DNA of 64,000 bases, from the NCBI RefSeq assembly GCF_023061185.1, contig NZ_JAKGAK010000017.1:1-64000 (forward strand). Reading direction: 5' to 3'. Made by a program: the position numbers and the translations under genes. Positions 46,785 to 60,214 of this stretch are shown one piece after another. A model generated the notes under the pieces. It was not told where the DNA came from. It ran no database searches and saw only the letters and a list, made by a program, of their open reading frames with translations. Source of the stretch: Chromohalobacter beijerinckii. GTDB taxonomy: Bacteria > Pseudomonadota > Gammaproteobacteria > Pseudomonadales > Halomonadaceae. Each line of letters opens with the position of its first letter. Position 1 is the stretch's first letter.

Positions 46785-47711
46785 TCAGTCGTCGAGACCG
46801 GCCAGTTCGTGGAACTGTTCGACGCTCTTGAGTGGTTTCTCGGGCAGGTTCGGGAAGCTTTCACCGAACCATTTTTCTTGCAGCTCGGCGAGGCGACCGT
46901 TTTCCTTGAGGTGTTCCAGGAAGCCGGTCATGTACTCCAGCAGTTCAGGGCTGTCCTTGGGCACTGGCCAGGAGACATAGCCCGCCCCGGACACCGCCGG
47001 GCCTTTGGCGAAGACGTCCGGCTTGGACGCCACTAGCGTATTCACTGGCACCGCTGAATCGATGACGTAATCCAGGCGTCCATTGGCGAGATCGGCGAAG
47101 GCTTCGGGATAGGATTCATACTGTACGACTTCGCCGAGTTCGCCACCGTCATCCTCGAGCATCGTCTCCAGTTCCGGCAGGCGCGAGAGCAGTACGCTGC
47201 CGGCCTGGACGCCGACGGTCTTGTCGCTGAGATCGTCGACATCGCTGATGCTGTCATCGTCGGCGCGTTTGATGGCGAAATGCTGGGCGGAGGCATAGGG
47301 CGGGGTGTAGTTGAACACGCGCAAGCGTTCATCGGAGACGGATGCGCCGGTCAAGGCCATGTCGTACTGATCGTTCGAGACCGCCGCCAGCAGGCCTGTC
47401 CATGGCAGGATCTCCTGACGAATCTCGAAATCGGCGTAATCGCGCAGCTCTTCGAGCACATCGGCATTGAAGCCCTTGGCATCGCCGCCCTCGATGAAGT
47501 TGAAGGGCGCGTAGTTATCCTCGGTGGCCACCTCCATGTAGCCGCGTTCCTGGATCTCCTCCAGATCCGCCGCTAGGGCGGGTAGCGACAACGACATCAA
47601 GGTGCCGGCTATGGTGGCGGCAATCGCCTTGGAGAAACGGGCCTTGGGGAAGCAGTGGGAGGGAATGGGACCTCGAGTGCGATCTGCGTTGCGAGTCGTG
47701 GGAAGCATCAT
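46785..47711 (-). CDS. Polar amino acid ABC transporter, periplasmic binding protein
   Basis: 308 residues from the ATG at 47711, with GAAGG seven bases upstream; a frame to 47804 has no ribosome site. A long signal region ends at SLPALAADLEE. The mature part is a family 3 binding protein: MEVATEDNYAPFNFIEGGD, FNADVLEELRDYADFEI and MALTGASVSDERLRVFNYTPP. The ligand is unknown; the acidic surface fits a halophile's periplasm. It is first in the PAAT operon and divergent from the MocR-type regulator gene. Confidence 0.92.
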   Translation of the reverse strand: MMLPTTRNADRTRGPIPSHCFPKARFSKAIAATIAGTLMSLSLPALAADLEEIQERGYMEVATEDNYAPFNFIEGGDAKGFNADVLEELRDYADFEIRQEILPWTGLLAAVSNDQYDMALTGASVSDERLRVFNYTPPYASAQHFAIKRADDDSISDVDDLSDKTVGVQAGSVLLSRLPELETMLEDDGGELGEVVQYESYPEAFADLANGRLDYVIDSAVPVNTLVASKPDVFAKGPAVSGAGYVSWPVPKDSPELLEYMTGFLEHLKENGRLAELQEKWFGESFPNLPEKPLKSVEQFHELAGLDD

Positions 47712-47958
47712 AATCACCTTCGCTGTTGCTGTTGTTGTTGAGATCGTTGGCTGAGACCGAAGACGGCTCGCCATGCGGGGCAATCTCGAACGTGGTGAGT
47801 CCACCCTAAAGAATTCGACGTTGGTCGCTATAGAGCCAGTTGAGGGACGCCGACTGGCCAGATGTTTCGATGCCTAATCATGTGTCCCTCCAGGCAGCGC
47901 AGTGTCATGGCGCGCTCCTTGCATCTACTCCGGTGTGATGCCTCATCGGGAGAGAACG

Positions 47959-49419
47959 ATGCTCGACCATTATTTCCATCTCGATTTCGATACCCAGCGT
48001 GGGTTGCAAGAACAATTGCGCGAGTCGCTGCTCGATGCTATCCACACCGGGACCATTCCCGCCGATGAGGCGCTGCCGTCATGTCGCCGCTTGTCCCTGC
48101 AATTGGGCATTTCGCGCAATACAGTGGCGTTGGTGTACGAAGGCCTGGTCGAGGATGGCTACCTGGTCAGCCGACCGCGTAGCGGTTACTACCTGCACGA
48201 CGCTTATCATGACAGCGATACCCTGGCGCTGGCCCAAGCCACGAGCCAGACGACGGTGGATGCACCTTCCTGGAGCAAACGCTTCACGCATCGCCCCAGT
48301 CACTTGCAGGGCGTACTGCGTCCCAGCAACTGGATGCATTACGAGTTCCCCTTCGTCTATGGGCAACTGGATACGCGGTTGTTTCCCCTCGAACAATGGC
48401 GAGAGACTTCGAGACGCCTGCTGGGCGGGAATCGCGAGCGTCACTGGCTCAGTGATCGCTACGATCAGGACGATCCTATGCTGATCGAGCAATTGCGCAC
48501 GCGAGTGCTGCCCAAACGTGGCATTCATGCGCAGAGCGATGAGATTTTGGTGACCCTCGGTTCACAAAACGCGTTGTTCTTGATTGCGCAGCTGCTGTTT
48601 GACCGGCAAACGCGTGTCGCCGTCGAGAACCCCGGGTATCGCGAGGCGGTCAATGTCTTCCTGCGCCAGGGCGCTCAGCTTCATTACCAGCATGTGGACG
48701 GCGAGGGCATGCAACTCGATGCCGAGACGCCACGCTGCGACTATCTCTACGTGACGCCCAGCCATCAGGGGCCGACCGGCGTTACCATGGGTCGTGCGCG
48801 TCGCGAGCAGTTGATTCAACAGGTCCAGCGCTTCGATCAGATCGTGCTCGAGGACGACTATGACGCTGAGGTGAACTTCGATCGTCATGCGCAACCGGCA
48901 CTGAAAGCCAGCCGTGTTGGGGGGCGGGTAATCTATATGAGTAGCCTGTCCAAACCGCTCTCACCGGGACTGCGACTGGGCTACTTGGTTGCTGACGCCG
49001 AACTGGTCGACGAACTGCGCGCCCTGCGGCGGCTGATGTATCGTCATCCGCCCTCGGCGCTGCAACAGCAGATGGCGCAGTTTCTCGCCCAGGGCCATTA
49101 CGACCGCTATCTGCGCCAGTTCGCCGACGAGATGCGCCAGCGCTGGGAGACGATGAATGAGGCCATCACGACGCATATGCCCAGTTGCCGCCGGGTCGGC
49201 GGTGACCATGCCAGCGTGTTCTGGTTGGAAGCTCCGCAAGACGTGGATACTCAACGCCTGGCCTGGCAGGCCGCGCAAAACGGCGTGCTCATCGAGCCGG
49301 GTTTTCAGCATTTCTTTGAGCGCGTGCCACCGCGCAACTTCATGCGCCTGGGGTTCGGTGCCATCGATGCCGAACGCATCGAACCGGGCATCGAACGCCT
49401 AGCGAGAACGCTAGAGTAA
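47959..49419 (+). CDS. MocR/GabR-type PLP-dependent transcriptional regulator
   Basis: 486 residues from the ATG at 47959, which has GGGAG upstream. The GntR-type winged helix (about 10-78) contains LPSCRRLSLQLGISRNTVAL. The class I aminotransferase-like domain (about 115-486) has the PLP lysine K332 in MSSLSKPLSPGLRLGY. Such regulators bind PLP and a substrate amine and control transport and transamination genes. It is divergent from the PAAT operon and convergent with a class III aminotransferase gene; both are likely targets. Confidence 0.93.
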   Translation: MLDHYFHLDFDTQRGLQEQLRESLLDAIHTGTIPADEALPSCRRLSLQLGISRNTVALVYEGLVEDGYLVSRPRSGYYLHDAYHDSDTLALAQATSQTTVDAPSWSKRFTHRPSHLQGVLRPSNWMHYEFPFVYGQLDTRLFPLEQWRETSRRLLGGNRERHWLSDRYDQDDPMLIEQLRTRVLPKRGIHAQSDEILVTLGSQNALFLIAQLLFDRQTRVAVENPGYREAVNVFLRQGAQLHYQHVDGEGMQLDAETPRCDYLYVTPSHQGPTGVTMGRARREQLIQQVQRFDQIVLEDDYDAEVNFDRHAQPALKASRVGGRVIYMSSLSKPLSPGLRLGYLVADAELVDELRALRRLMYRHPPSALQQQMAQFLAQGHYDRYLRQFADEMRQRWETMNEAITTHMPSCRRVGGDHASVFWLEAPQDVDTQRLAWQAAQNGVLIEPGFQHFFERVPPRNFMRLGFGAIDAERIEPGIERLARTLE

Positions 49420-49503
49420 CGGCGTACTCGCGACGACGCCGGGCAAAGGCCCGGCGCATGTTATCTAGCTTTGCGGTGGCGATGCCGCCCGCGACCCAGG
49501 CAA

Positions 49504-50820
49504 TCAAGCGGCGTGCTTGGCTGACATCTCGCCCAAAACGTTATCCAGAATCGCCAGTCCCTGCTGGGTTTCCGCCTCGCTGACGATGCACGGCGGGACC
49601 ACATGAATGCGGTTCTCGGCCACGAACGGCAGCATGCCTTCGGCGAGTAGGGCGTGCTTGATCTCGCTCATTGCACTCGCTGATAGCGGCGTGCGGCTCT
49701 CGCGGTCGCTGACCAGTTCCAGGGCATGAAAGACTCCCCGTCCGCGTGTTTCGCCGACGATGGCATGTTCGCGCGCCAGGCGCTCGAGCCCCTGGCCGAG
49801 CACGCCTTCGCCGATGCGGGCGGCGTTTTCCACGACCCCTTCGTCGCGCATTGCATCCAGCGTGGCGACGATAGAGGCCATCGCCAGCGGATGCCCGGAG
49901 TAGGTCAGGCCGCCGAAGAACATGTGCTCGTCGAAATGACGGCTGATGGCGTCCGAGACCACGACGCCGCCGGCAGGTACATAACCGGAATTGACGCCCT
50001 TGGCAAAGACGATCAGATCCGGCGTGACATCGAAGTGCTCGAAGGCGAACCAGCGCCCGGTACGCCCGAAACCGGCCATCACTTCATCGAAGATCAACAG
50101 GATACCGAACTCGTCGGCCAACGCTCGCACGCCCTTCAAGTAGTTTGCCGGGGGCATCAGTACGCCCGCCGTACCGGGGATCGGCTCGAGCAGAATGGCG
50201 GCGATGGCGCCGGGGCCCTCACATTCGATGACTCGGCGCAGGTGCTGCAAGGCGCGCTGACATTCCTCTTGCTCGTCGCTGGCCCAGAAGTCGCTGCGAT
50301 ACAGGTAGGGATTGAAAAAGTGCGCATGGCCGCGCGCGAACTCGTTGGGCACGCGACGCGGGTCGCCCGTGGCGACGATGGCCGACCCGGTATTGCCGTG
50401 ATAGGAACGATACGCCGAGAGGATCTTGTCGCGTCCGGTGTAACTGCGCGCCATGCGGATGGCGTTCTCGTTGGCATCCGCCCCGGCATTGGTGAAGAAC
50501 ACCTTGGAGAAGCCTTGCGGCGCACGCTCCACAATGCGCTTGGCGGCCTCGCCTCGGGCCAGATTGGCGTGCGCTGGCGCTACTGTGGTGAGTGTCTCGG
50601 CCTGCTCCTTGATGGCGGCGATGACCTTGGGGTGCTGATGGCCGATGTTGGTGTTCACCAACTGGCTGCTGAAATCCAGGTATTCCTTGCCCGCGTAATC
50701 CCACATGCGACACCCCTTGGCGCCGGCGATCACCAGTGGATCGAGCTGCCCCTGCTGGGACCAGGAGTGAAAGACGTACTGGCGGTCGAGCTGGTGAACG
50801 AAGTCGTTGGTCGTGGTCAT
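49504..50820 (-). CDS. Class III PLP-dependent aminotransferase
   Basis: 438 residues from the ATG at 50820, with AGGA upstream. Fold type I: K274 in IVFAKGVNSGY is the PLP lysine and D245 in LLIFDEVMAGFGR binds the ring nitrogen. The N-terminal region YLDFSSQLVNTNIGHQHPKV resembles a group often annotated as taurine:2-oxoglutarate aminotransferase, but other omega-amino acids (beta-alanine, GABA) are possible. Its neighbours, a MocR-type regulator and a PAAT importer, suggest import and transamination of one amine. No sulfoacetaldehyde enzyme is in the window to support taurine. Confidence 0.88.
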   Translation of the reverse strand: MTTTNDFVHQLDRQYVFHSWSQQGQLDPLVIAGAKGCRMWDYAGKEYLDFSSQLVNTNIGHQHPKVIAAIKEQAETLTTVAPAHANLARGEAAKRIVERAPQGFSKVFFTNAGADANENAIRMARSYTGRDKILSAYRSYHGNTGSAIVATGDPRRVPNEFARGHAHFFNPYLYRSDFWASDEQEECQRALQHLRRVIECEGPGAIAAILLEPIPGTAGVLMPPANYLKGVRALADEFGILLIFDEVMAGFGRTGRWFAFEHFDVTPDLIVFAKGVNSGYVPAGGVVVSDAISRHFDEHMFFGGLTYSGHPLAMASIVATLDAMRDEGVVENAARIGEGVLGQGLERLAREHAIVGETRGRGVFHALELVSDRESRTPLSASAMSEIKHALLAEGMLPFVAENRIHVVPPCIVSEAETQQGLAILDNVLGEMSAKHAA

Positions 50821-53292
<2,472 letters not shown>

Positions 53293-53300
53293 CGCCCCCG

Positions 53301-53329
53301 TTCCCGGTTAGCGTCTCGCACGCCGGGAA
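53301..53329. other. Weak stem-loop after katG
   Basis: TTCCCGG and CCGGGAA form a 7-bp stem with a 15-base loop and no T-tract. Possible but weak terminator; otherwise 53293-53583 holds no supported gene. Confidence 0.3.
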
Positions 53330-53583
53330 ACGCGACACGGCCCTTCAAGACGAAGTGTGCCGTGTTGCGTACCGTAAGCCCTCCGCTTGATGAACTCGAT
53401 CCGATTCATGCCTTCCTGGTGTGTGCCTTTCAGCACGCCTGTGTTCCGCGTTTAGCGGCGACCAATGCCGACTGCCGTGACGGCGGGATGTCCCATTGGG
53501 GCACCGTAACTGGCCCTACCGTGGCTTTTACAGGCTGGCTAGGCTGCTGTGCCAGTGCCTCATTCCCGATCCCAGGAGCTGCC

Positions 53584-55138
<1,555 letters not shown>

Positions 55139-55233
55139 GGGGAGAGAAGGTGCCACGCTCCGGCCGTGAGGGCGGGATAGAGAGGGATAGCCAGCCAAGA
55201 GCAGGCCTTTAATCTCTTGATGACCGCTACCTA

Positions 55234-56430
55234 TCAGCATGAATCGCGACTCATCTCTACCCGGTTCCTGCCATTGCGCTTGCCAACGTATAGCGTCTGA
55301 TCCGCTCGCGTGATCAAAGACTCGAGGCCGTCCTCTTCGCTGTTGGCTAAAGCGATACCGATGGTGACGCTCAAACACAACTCGTTCATTCCCTCTTGTA
55401 AGGGAAGTTCGGCGACTTTTTTCTTCAAGCGCTCCGCTATGGTTTGAGCGTCCTTGGGGCTGGTGTCTGGCAGGGCCACCACGAACTCTTCACCACCGAA
55501 ACGCCCTATCACATCAGTGGGGCGGAGGGATTGAGCACAAACCTCCGCGATTTTGGTCAGAACCCAATCTCCATGAGTGTGGCCCCAGGTATCGTTGATG
55601 CTCTTGAAATGATCCACATCGATCATGAAAAGACTGAACGGCACTTTTTCCAATCGCGAGCGCTGCAATAGTGCCTCGGCTCGCTTCATGAAATGACTGC
55701 GACTATTGAGTCCTGTCAGGGCATCCCGCTCGGCGACCATGCGCAATTGTGCTTCCAGTGACTTTCTATGAGCTATTTCCTTGAGCAGGTGGCGGTTTTG
55801 ATTACGCTCTTCGTGCAGCAGTGCAAATTGCTTGCGCTGCAAGATCTCCAAGCGCAGCAAGGCACAGAAGCCCACGACATTAGTCATAATCAACAGCAGT
55901 GCTAGGCGCAGCGTCACCACCGGTGCAATCCCCGCGAACAGCACCGCAGCGGCTAGAAAGCCAATGCTCAAATAGAGGCTCGCAAACATCGCCACCGTCA
56001 GCAGATTGGGGATCAGGAGGTAGAAAGCCATGGTGGCGACCACCACTGCTGTGATCTGAGTGAGGAGGCTGTCGGGACGCAAGGGAACGATTAAAATGAT
56101 GCCTGTCGCAAGTATCCAAAGTGGCAGGGCATGCAGCCAGACTTTACGGGAGTAGCTGCCCCAACGACCGATGATGAATGCCAGGAGAAGGCAGAGGCTC
56201 ACCACCACGATGCGCATGGTGATGAGTAAATAATACTCCCTGGATACGCCGAGAAGATGATAGTCAGTAATAGCAAACATCCCGAAGACCAAGGACACCA
56301 AGATCAACGAAAGGCAGGATTCAAACCGCACGTTCGTTTTGATGGACTTGCGGTACATCGATTCTCTGCTGAATTCGCTAAACTGACCAGTCAGCCAATG
56401 CACATGATGTTGCGTTTGTAGTGATGACAC
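55234..56430 (-). CDS. Membrane-bound diguanylate cyclase
   Basis: 398 residues. Six or seven membrane segments (about 38-205) are followed by a short coiled stretch and a GGDEF domain (about 230-395). The active-site motif is GGEEF (312-316). The product-inhibition site RPTD is at 303-306, exactly five residues before it, so the enzyme should make c-di-GMP and be feedback-inhibited. The N-terminal membrane part resembles a ligand or stress sensor of unknown input. It lies on the opposite strand between the SDR gene and the LysE-type gene. Confidence 0.93.
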   Translation of the reverse strand: MSSLQTQHHVHWLTGQFSEFSRESMYRKSIKTNVRFESCLSLILVSLVFGMFAITDYHLLGVSREYYLLITMRIVVVSLCLLLAFIIGRWGSYSRKVWLHALPLWILATGIILIVPLRPDSLLTQITAVVVATMAFYLLIPNLLTVAMFASLYLSIGFLAAAVLFAGIAPVVTLRLALLLIMTNVVGFCALLRLEILQRKQFALLHEERNQNRHLLKEIAHRKSLEAQLRMVAERDALTGLNSRSHFMKRAEALLQRSRLEKVPFSLFMIDVDHFKSINDTWGHTHGDWVLTKIAEVCAQSLRPTDVIGRFGGEEFVVALPDTSPKDAQTIAERLKKKVAELPLQEGMNELCLSVTIGIALANSEEDGLESLITRADQTLYVGKRNGRNRVEMSRDSC

Positions 56431-56902
56431 AGCCCCATTGCCCCATGATTTGACCAGCGGTTTGCCGCTTTTCGACTATCCGAAGACAGTTCGATAGCCG
56501 CCCGCCAGGCTGCGATTGCGATAACGCCTCATGGTTCGTCAGCAAGGAGCAAGCCCAACCCCTCTCTTCCACAGCGGGCTCCAGAGGAGCCTAGTGCTTG
56601 ATGACGGTCCCCTGTCGCCATTCATACGGCGTATCGTGTCGAGTCGTCATTGTAACCTACTGTAAAAACAGGCCTTTGCCATACATAGAAAGGTTTACGC
56701 GATTGCTTTGCATAAGATCAGCTCGCTGGGCCATCTGAGGTCATCTTCAGAAAGCGGCTGCGGGGCCTCAGAAGGCGATTTCATTGTCCGGGAGGGGATG
56801 GCGCGGCATCAGGAACCGCCTGATACCTATATGATGGGACAGAGTGGATTTTGTCATAAGCAATGGGCATAGTATTTTCATTGCTGCTGAGGAGAGCATC
56901 GA
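56431..56902. other. 472-base spacer between the diguanylate cyclase and LysE-type genes
   Basis: I see no supported gene. The middle part (about 56640-56720) is AT-rich, and the GC content changes along the spacer, consistent with old rearrangement. Short frames here lack ribosome sites. It should contain the promoters of both divergent genes. Confidence 0.45.
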
Positions 56903-57532
56903 ATGCCTTTGGAAACCTACTTGGTCTACCTTTCTGCTGTGATGGTCTTCTTTGCCACGCCTCCTGATACCAGCCAATTGCTAATCATCTCGAATAGTAT
57001 CCGACACGGCTTGCGACGTAGCGTTTTTACGGCCTGTGGGGACCTGACCGCCAACTGCCTGCAAATGATTGCCGCAGCTTTTGGTCTCGCAGCGATCGTT
57101 GCGACATCTGCAACCGCGTTCCTCTGGATAAAATGGCTCGGTGTGGCCTATCTCATCTGGATCGGGCTTCAGCTCATCCTGTCGAAGGAAGAGGGACGGA
57201 AGGCCGCTGTCAGTGACACAGGTTCCTCGCTTCGCCTCTTCCGGCAGGGCTTCATAACGTCCATGGCCAACCCGTTTGCCGTCGTGTTCTTTGGTGCCCT
57301 CTTTCCGCAGTTCATTGATTCAGGCAATCCGGTCCTGCCGCAACTTCTCATCCTTGGCCTGACCTATATCGTGGTTGATGGATTAATCCTCTTGCTATGG
57401 GGTTGGTTGGGAGTTCGAGCGACAGCCGCTCTCCAACGTTACTCGTTAGGCCTCGTAAGCAAGATCTGTGGCGGACTGATGATCCTCGCTGCAACCCTCT
57501 TGGCGACCAAGGATCTTCAATCGCGTAGGTAA
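56903..57532 (+). CDS. LysE/RhtB family amino acid exporter
   Basis: 209 residues with six membrane segments. The N-terminal YLVYLSAVMVFFATPPDTSQL contains a variant of the family motif (usually GPxPG). The middle RQGFITSMANPFAVVFFGALFPQF is typical. It exports an amino acid or homoserine lactone-like compound, identity unknown. GAGGAG is upstream. The stop is four bases before the decayed SDR copy, and the gene is less GC-rich than the core genes, so it probably came in with a rearrangement. Confidence 0.87.
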   Translation: MPLETYLVYLSAVMVFFATPPDTSQLLIISNSIRHGLRRSVFTACGDLTANCLQMIAAAFGLAAIVATSATAFLWIKWLGVAYLIWIGLQLILSKEEGRKAAVSDTGSSLRLFRQGFITSMANPFAVVFFGALFPQFIDSGNPVLPQLLILGLTYIVVDGLILLLWGWLGVRATAALQRYSLGLVSKICGGLMILAATLLATKDLQSRR

Positions 57533-57536
57533 GAAG

Positions 57537-57823
57537 CTGGCACACCATGATCGATACCAACGTCACGGGGTTGGTCAATGTCATCCAAGCGCTGCTGTCT
57601 ACGCTGATCGATGTCGGCGCTGTCCAATGACCGTACTCAGGCAGCTATGCTTACGGCGCCTCCACGGTCTTCTTCAAGCAGTTCAGTTATAGCCTGCGCT
57701 GTGGCTTGCTCGGTATCGGCGTGCGTGTGTCGCACGCTTCCTCCACACATCAACTTCAATCGACTGAAAATCATAGCTACGCGCCAGGCTTGGTCCGCGT
57801 TCGCCATCGATTACGATGCGTGA
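57537..57823 (+). pseudogene. Remnant of a second SDR gene (3' half, two internal deletions)
   Basis: Starting at CTGGCACACCATGATCGA, the sequence follows the 3' half of the SDR gene at 54377-55138 closely at DNA level. It begins at the [11 protein letters not shown] codons and ends at AFAIDYDA plus stop. Two blocks are missing relative to the intact gene: about 40 bases around the catalytic serine codons, and about 150 bases after GVRV. Homology continues about 20 bases past the stop (GGGGAGA-AAGGTGCC). The 5' half is absent, replaced by the LysE-type gene. Confidence 0.85.
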
Positions 57824-57837
57824 AGGGGAGAAAAGGT

Positions 57838-57859
57838 GCCCCGGCCGTGAGGCCGGGGC
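57838..57859. other. Stem-loop after the SDR remnant
   Basis: GCCCCGGCC and GGCCGGGGC form a perfect 9-bp stem with a GTGA loop. It is not followed by a T-tract. A related but broken sequence follows the intact SDR gene near 55158-55175, so it is part of the duplicated segment. Confidence 0.5.
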
Positions 57860-57962
57860 AGGATGACATGAGGGCAGGGCGGGATATGATCGAGCCCCTA
57901 CATGAGTCACCGATATTCGCCGGGTAGAAGAGAGCTATCAGTGGGCGGCATATCAATATCTC

Positions 57963-58871
57963 TCAGGTGCATTCGGCGTTGCCCCAGCGCTCGAGCAGCA
58001 TGTCGATAAACAGCTGTGCTGTGCTGGAAATGCTGTGTGAGTTGCTTCTCACTAAACCGATGGTGCGTTGAATGCGAGGTTTGGGGAGTTCACGTGCGCA
58101 CAGCGTGTCATGGTCAGCGCCCGGCATGGTCATTCGAGGCAATATGGCCACTCCCAGTCCTGATTCGACTAGGCCCAGCGAAGTGGAAAGGTGCTGGACT
58201 TCGTAGAAGCTGTTCAGCCGGATGCCTTCCGCCGAGAGGGTGTTGTCCAGCAGGATCCGATTGCCGCTGTCCCGGCTCACCGTGATCAATCTGACCTGTT
58301 CAAGATCCGACCATTCGATCCTTGGCTTATCCACAAGAGGGTGGTCCGAACGTAGCGCCAGGACGAAAGGGTCTTTCAGCAGTGGGGTGAAAGAGACTTC
58401 CGGACTCTGGGCGCTGAACATGTTGATACCGAAGTCGGCCTCGCCGCTGATCACCCTCTCCAGTCCTTCCTTGGCACTCACATCGAGTATCCGGATGCGG
58501 ATGCCGGGCCAGGCTTCGCTGAATCCACGGATCACACTAGGCAGGAAATAGAACGCCGCGGTAGGGATGCAGGCAATGGTGACCGTACCCTTCTGATGCG
58601 TGGCCAGCTCTCGAATGCCCAGGATCGACGATTCGTACTCCTCGATCATGCGCCTTGCCCTGGGAAGGAAGTCCGTGCCGATGGGGGTCAGCCGTGTTCG
58701 TCGGGTCGTGCGTTCCAGCAACTCGACTTCCAGGAGTTCTTCGAGCTTCTGAATGCGGCGGGACAGCGCTGGCTGAGAGAGGTGGAGGCGTTGTGCAGCT
58801 TCGTGAAAGGAACCCTGCTCTGCGACCAGAATAAAGGCTTGTAAATCGAGGAATTCCAGGCGATGTAACAT
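57963..58871 (-). CDS. LysR-family regulator of the carboxylate cluster
   Basis: 302 residues from the ATG at 58871 (MLHRLEFLDL); a frame to 58916 is 15 codons longer. The HTH is GSFHEAAQRLHLSQPALSRRI. The effector domain is of the IlvY/CbbR-like type (KGTVTIACIPTAAFYFLPSV). It is divergent from the isomerase-TTT transporter operon and probably controls it in response to a di- or tricarboxylate. The spacer (58872-59015) is AT-rich. Confidence 0.88.
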   Translation of the reverse strand: MLHRLEFLDLQAFILVAEQGSFHEAAQRLHLSQPALSRRIQKLEELLEVELLERTTRRTRLTPIGTDFLPRARRMIEEYESSILGIRELATHQKGTVTIACIPTAAFYFLPSVIRGFSEAWPGIRIRILDVSAKEGLERVISGEADFGINMFSAQSPEVSFTPLLKDPFVLALRSDHPLVDKPRIEWSDLEQVRLITVSRDSGNRILLDNTLSAEGIRLNSFYEVQHLSTSLGLVESGLGVAILPRMTMPGADHDTLCARELPKPRIQRTIGLVRSNSHSISSTAQLFIDMLLERWGNAECT

Positions 58872-59015
58872 GTCGTTTTTCTTGCATGGGATGAAGTGTA
58901 TTAATGACCATAGCACATTAATGCGTTTTTCGAATTGTTCGCCGCCTTTATTTGCATTTGAGGCATAAAAAGTGCGCTGACATGCTCATATCACTACTTT
59001 TCGACGCGATATGGC

Positions 59016-60149
59016 ATGACGATGATGAATAGCATTCCCTGCATGATCATGCGCGGTGGCACCTCCAGAGGCCCTTTCCTGCGCATGAGGGACCTTCCCG
59101 ATAACCAGGCGGCGCAAGCCGAGATCCTGATCAGCCTGATGGGATCGGGCCATGCTCTGCAGGTCGATGGCATTGGAGGAGGCGATCCGCTGACCAGCAA
59201 GGTCGCCATTGTGGAGCGTTCATCGCATCCCGAAGCGGATGTCGACTACCTGTTCGCGCAGGTCGATGTGCTCAATCGGCGTGTCGACTTCAACCCGAAC
59301 TGCGGCAACATGCTATCGGCCGTCGGTCCGTACGCCCTCGAAACGGGTCTGGTAGAGCTCCAAGAGGGGACGACTACCGTTCGGGTGCGCAACCTCAACA
59401 CCCAGCGGTTGATCGAGTGTCATGTGCCGACACCAGGGCGTCAGGTCGCTTACGAGGGCGATACGACGATCAGCGGCGTTCCCGGATGTGCCGCCGGTAT
59501 CCAGCTCAGCTTTTTGGATATCATCGGCACCAAGACGGGCGCGCTGCTGCCGACCGGTAACGCCATCGACACGATAGATGGCCTCAAAGTCACCTGCCTC
59601 GATGCTGCTACTCCCATCATGATGATCAACGCGGCCGATCTGGGGCTCAGTGGCCGGGAGTCTCCGGCTGAACTGGACGCGCATCCTGCCATGCTCGAGC
59701 GGCTGGAGTCGGTTCGTCGCGAGGCCGGTCTGCGAATGGGGCTGGGGGATGTCAGCCAGAGTGTCTTGCCCAAACCGGTGCTGGTGTCGGCACCGGTCGA
59801 CGACGACAGCACGTTATGTACTCGCTATTTCGTGCCTCACCGCTGCCACAAGGCCATTGCCGTCACTGGCGCTATTGCGGTGGCCACGGCTGTCAGTGTG
59901 CCGGGCACCGTGGCTAATCGCATCGTGGTTGAGGCAGGGAAACTGGAGGTTGATGGTCAGCTGTCACAGGTCAGCTTGGAACATCCTTCTGGACTCATCG
60001 GCCTGGATGTCGAGCACCGCAACGGAAATCCCGTCGACATTGCCCGCGTCTCCCTCATTCGTACCGCCAGAAAGATCATGAGCGGGACCATTTTCTACTC
60101 ACTTCCCTCGGCTCCCGGTCAAGATATGCTGGCATCAAGGGCCAGCTAA
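59016..60149 (+). CDS. PrpF/GalD-family isomerase (4-oxalomesaconate tautomerase-like)
   Basis: 377 residues; in-frame ATGs at 59022 and 59025 are also possible. The PrpF superfamily has two diaminopimelate-epimerase-like halves. Family start IPCMIMRGGTSRGPF; K62 (LTSKVAIV) and C96 (FNPNCGNML) fit the spacing of the catalytic Lys/Cys pair of PrpF. It would move a double bond in an unsaturated tricarboxylate: 4-oxalomesaconate (gallate pathway) or methylaconitate. The LysR gene and the tricarboxylate transporter next door fit a carboxylate substrate. No other gallate or methylcitrate gene is in the window. Confidence 0.83.
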   Translation: MTMMNSIPCMIMRGGTSRGPFLRMRDLPDNQAAQAEILISLMGSGHALQVDGIGGGDPLTSKVAIVERSSHPEADVDYLFAQVDVLNRRVDFNPNCGNMLSAVGPYALETGLVELQEGTTTVRVRNLNTQRLIECHVPTPGRQVAYEGDTTISGVPGCAAGIQLSFLDIIGTKTGALLPTGNAIDTIDGLKVTCLDAATPIMMINAADLGLSGRESPAELDAHPAMLERLESVRREAGLRMGLGDVSQSVLPKPVLVSAPVDDDSTLCTRYFVPHRCHKAIAVTGAIAVATAVSVPGTVANRIVVEAGKLEVDGQLSQVSLEHPSGLIGLDVEHRNGNPVDIARVSLIRTARKIMSGTIFYSLPSAPGQDMLASRAS

Positions 60150-60214
60150 ATACTTGCATCCGCTGGGATGACCGTCATCAACCATGACAACTACAACACA
60201 ATAGGAGTAACGCC

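Noticed and set aside
53362-53583. N-terminal extension of the TauE/SafE gene
   Set aside because: Not hydrophobic, no ribosome site, and the GTG at 53584 has AGGAG at good spacing.
56768-56977. A 69-codon minus-strand frame before and into the LysE-type gene
   Set aside because: It overlaps the LysE start region on the opposite strand, lacks a ribosome site and shows no known domain.
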